Shown: positions 35,052 to 36,037 of the stretch, piece by piece | How positions within the stretch are numbered: the stretch's first letter is position 1 | How the letters are laid out: each line of letters starts with the position of its first letter | NCBI GenBank assembly: GCA_035622275.1 | Contig: DASPVQ010000017.1 | Location: 1-36,037 of the forward strand | Origin: Thermoplasmata archaeon | Lineage (GTDB): Archaea > Thermoplasmatota > Thermoplasmata > Lutacidiplasmatales > UBA184 | Direction of reading: 5' to 3' | DNA length: 36,037 nt | The notes under the pieces: model-generated | What the model saw: only the letters and a program-made list of their open reading frames with translations | Databases searched by the model: none | What the model was told of the DNA's origin: nothing | Made by a program: the position numbers and the translations under genes

Positions 35052-35924
35052 GTGGCGTTCGACCTGTACCTCTACGTCGCGCTGGCGGCCGGCTTCGCCG
35101 TCGGACGCTTCGTTCGCCTCAAGGGGCCCTGGGTGCCGCGCGCGACGCTCGCCACGGTCGCGCTCCTGGTGGCGCTGCTCGGGGCCTCGCTCGACTCGGT
35201 CCCGCCGGTCGCGCTCCTCTCGGCCATCCCCGTCGCGCTCGCGCTCGTCGGCGGCATCCTCGCGATCACCGTCGCGGTATTCGCGCTCCTCCGCGGTCTC
35301 GGCCCGGGCCGGCCGGCCACGCCCGCTACGGGACGCCCCGGTACCCGACGCCCCGTGGTCACGTTCGGTCTGTTGGCTGCCCTCCTCGCCGGATTCGGCC
35401 TCGGGCGGGTGGTCGCTCTGCCGGCCGCCGCCGCGATCCCGTGGGTCCTCTGCGCCCTCCTGGCGCTGGTCGGGTTCGGCCTCGTCCTGACGGCGAAGGG
35501 TCTGGAGCGGGTCTGGGTCCCGATCGTCGCGGCGAGCGTGGGCGCGGTCACGGCCGCGGTCCTTGCGACCGCGTTCGCCCGGATCCCGCTGTCCGCAGCC
35601 CTGGCGACCGGGCTCGGTTTCGGGTTCTACTCGCTGGCCGGGCCCCTCGTCGCGGCGCGGCTGGGGGCGGTCCTCGGCCTCATCGCGTTCCTGACGAACT
35701 TCCTGCGGGAGGACCTCACGATGCTCCTCGCGCCCTACCTCGGACGACGGCTGGGCGGTGCCGGTCTGACCGCGATGGGCGGCGCCACGGCGATGGACAC
35801 GACGCTCTACTTCGTCACCCGGTACGGCGACCCGGACTCCGCCAGCCTCGCGCTCGCCTCCGGGCTCGTCCTGACGATCGCGGCGAGCCTGCTCGTCCCG
35901 GCGGTCCTGTCGCTGCCGGCGTGA
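35052..35924 (+). CDS. lysO: LysO-family lysine exporter-like membrane protein
   Basis: Integral membrane protein of the LysO (former DUF340) family with about eight hydrophobic segments. The conserved C-terminal half is clear: GLGFGFYSLAGPLVAARLG, GLIAFLTNFLREDLTMLLAP and GGATAMDTTLYFV, as in E. coli LysO, which exports L-lysine. Substrate in this organism is not proven. Start is uncertain: GTG 35052 gives 290 residues; a GTG at 35034 would overlap purA. The gene lies 5 bp after purA. A TATA box of tRNA-Val begins right at its stop codon. Confidence 0.88.
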   Translation: MAFDLYLYVALAAGFAVGRFVRLKGPWVPRATLATVALLVALLGASLDSVPPVALLSAIPVALALVGGILAITVAVFALLRGLGPGRPATPATGRPGTRRPVVTFGLLAALLAGFGLGRVVALPAAAAIPWVLCALLALVGFGLVLTAKGLERVWVPIVAASVGAVTAAVLATAFARIPLSAALATGLGFGFYSLAGPLVAARLGAVLGLIAFLTNFLREDLTMLLAPYLGRRLGGAGLTAMGGATAMDTTLYFVTRYGDPDSASLALASGLVLTIAASLLVPAVLSLPA

Positions 35925-35933
35925 ACGTTAAGG
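35925..35933 (+). promoter_or_regulatory. TATA-like box of tRNA-Val
   Basis: ACGTTAAGG directly after the LysO-type stop codon, about 29 bp before the tRNA 5' end. Confidence 0.5.
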
Positions 35934-35957
35934 GACCGGTGCGCTCGGCCGGACCTC

Positions 35958-36030
35958 GGGCTCGTGGTCCAGCGGTTACGACGTCGCTCTCACACAGCGA
36001 AGACCGCCGGTTCGAATCCGGCCGAGCCCA
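35958..36030 (+). tRNA. tRNA-Val(CAC)
   Basis: Acceptor GGGCTCG/CGAGCCC, D arm GTCC with CGAC, anticodon stem TCGCT/AGCGA with loop CTCACAC (anticodon CAC), T arm GCCGG/CCGGC with TTCGAAT, discriminator A. The CCA is not encoded, and no intron is seen. Confidence 0.95.
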
Positions 36031-36037
36031 TCCGACA

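Overview
The window looks like a chromosome segment of a high-GC archaeon, most probably a Thermoplasmatota lineage. Archaeal markers are ribosomal protein L10e, a PAN-type proteasome ATPase, alpha-NAC, diphthamide enzyme Dph2, pantoate kinase, a Nop5-family C/D-RNP protein, DUF131, class II HMG-CoA reductase and an initiator tRNA with a bulge-helix-bulge intron. Among them sit bacterial-type GyrB, ClpB and GrpE, a combination familiar from Thermoplasmata. Many genes have a TATA-like box about 26-31 bp before the start codon, so leaderless or short-leader transcripts seem common. The lineage is an inference from gene content; no database was searched.

Layout. 1-7.0 kb is housekeeping: clpB (cut by the window edge) coupled to a degenerate EF-Tu/SelB-like protein, then PAN (minus), pantoate kinase, L10e, a UspA protein and a zinc-ribbon protein. 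7.0-13.2 kb is accessory: intron-containing tRNA-iMet, a secreted membrane-anchored protein, a small protein, a GNAT, a SRPBCC-like protein, a class III adenylate cyclase fused to TolB-like and TPR regions, and a RelE-like toxin-antitoxin pair, ending at tRNA-Thr(GGT). Two diverged direct copies of a sequence containing the tRNA-Thr 3' end lie at 10.1 and 12.5 kb, which suggests old tRNA-targeted insertions. The part I hand-counted (in the cyclase gene) is less GC-rich than the core genes.

13.2-22.4 kb returns to core metabolism: enoyl-CoA hydratase, a divergent Nop5-family protein, a thioredoxin-like protein, a lipoate-ligase-like protein lacking the usual lysine, an MTA/SAH-type deaminase, GyrB, then the tight run GrpE, HMG-CoA reductase, PdxT. 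22.4-27.4 kb is a minus-strand series around translation and protein quality control: PAC2 proteasome-assembly-like protein (C-terminus MYR), RimI-like GNAT, a CBS plus HPF-like fusion, alpha-NAC, NUDIX hydrolase, Dph2, DUF131.

27.4-36 kb holds a sugar-nucleotide and glycan locus (UDP-sulfoquinovose synthase homologue, M20 peptidase, two GT4 glycosyltransferases), a class I aminotransferase with a tiny overlapping downstream ORF, PurA, a LysO-type exporter and tRNA-Val(CAC).

The most interesting signals are the D-loop intron in initiator tRNA, the tRNA-Thr end duplications around the cyclase and the toxin-antitoxin pair, the CBS-HPF fusion beside alpha-NAC, and the unusual Nop5 and LplA relatives.
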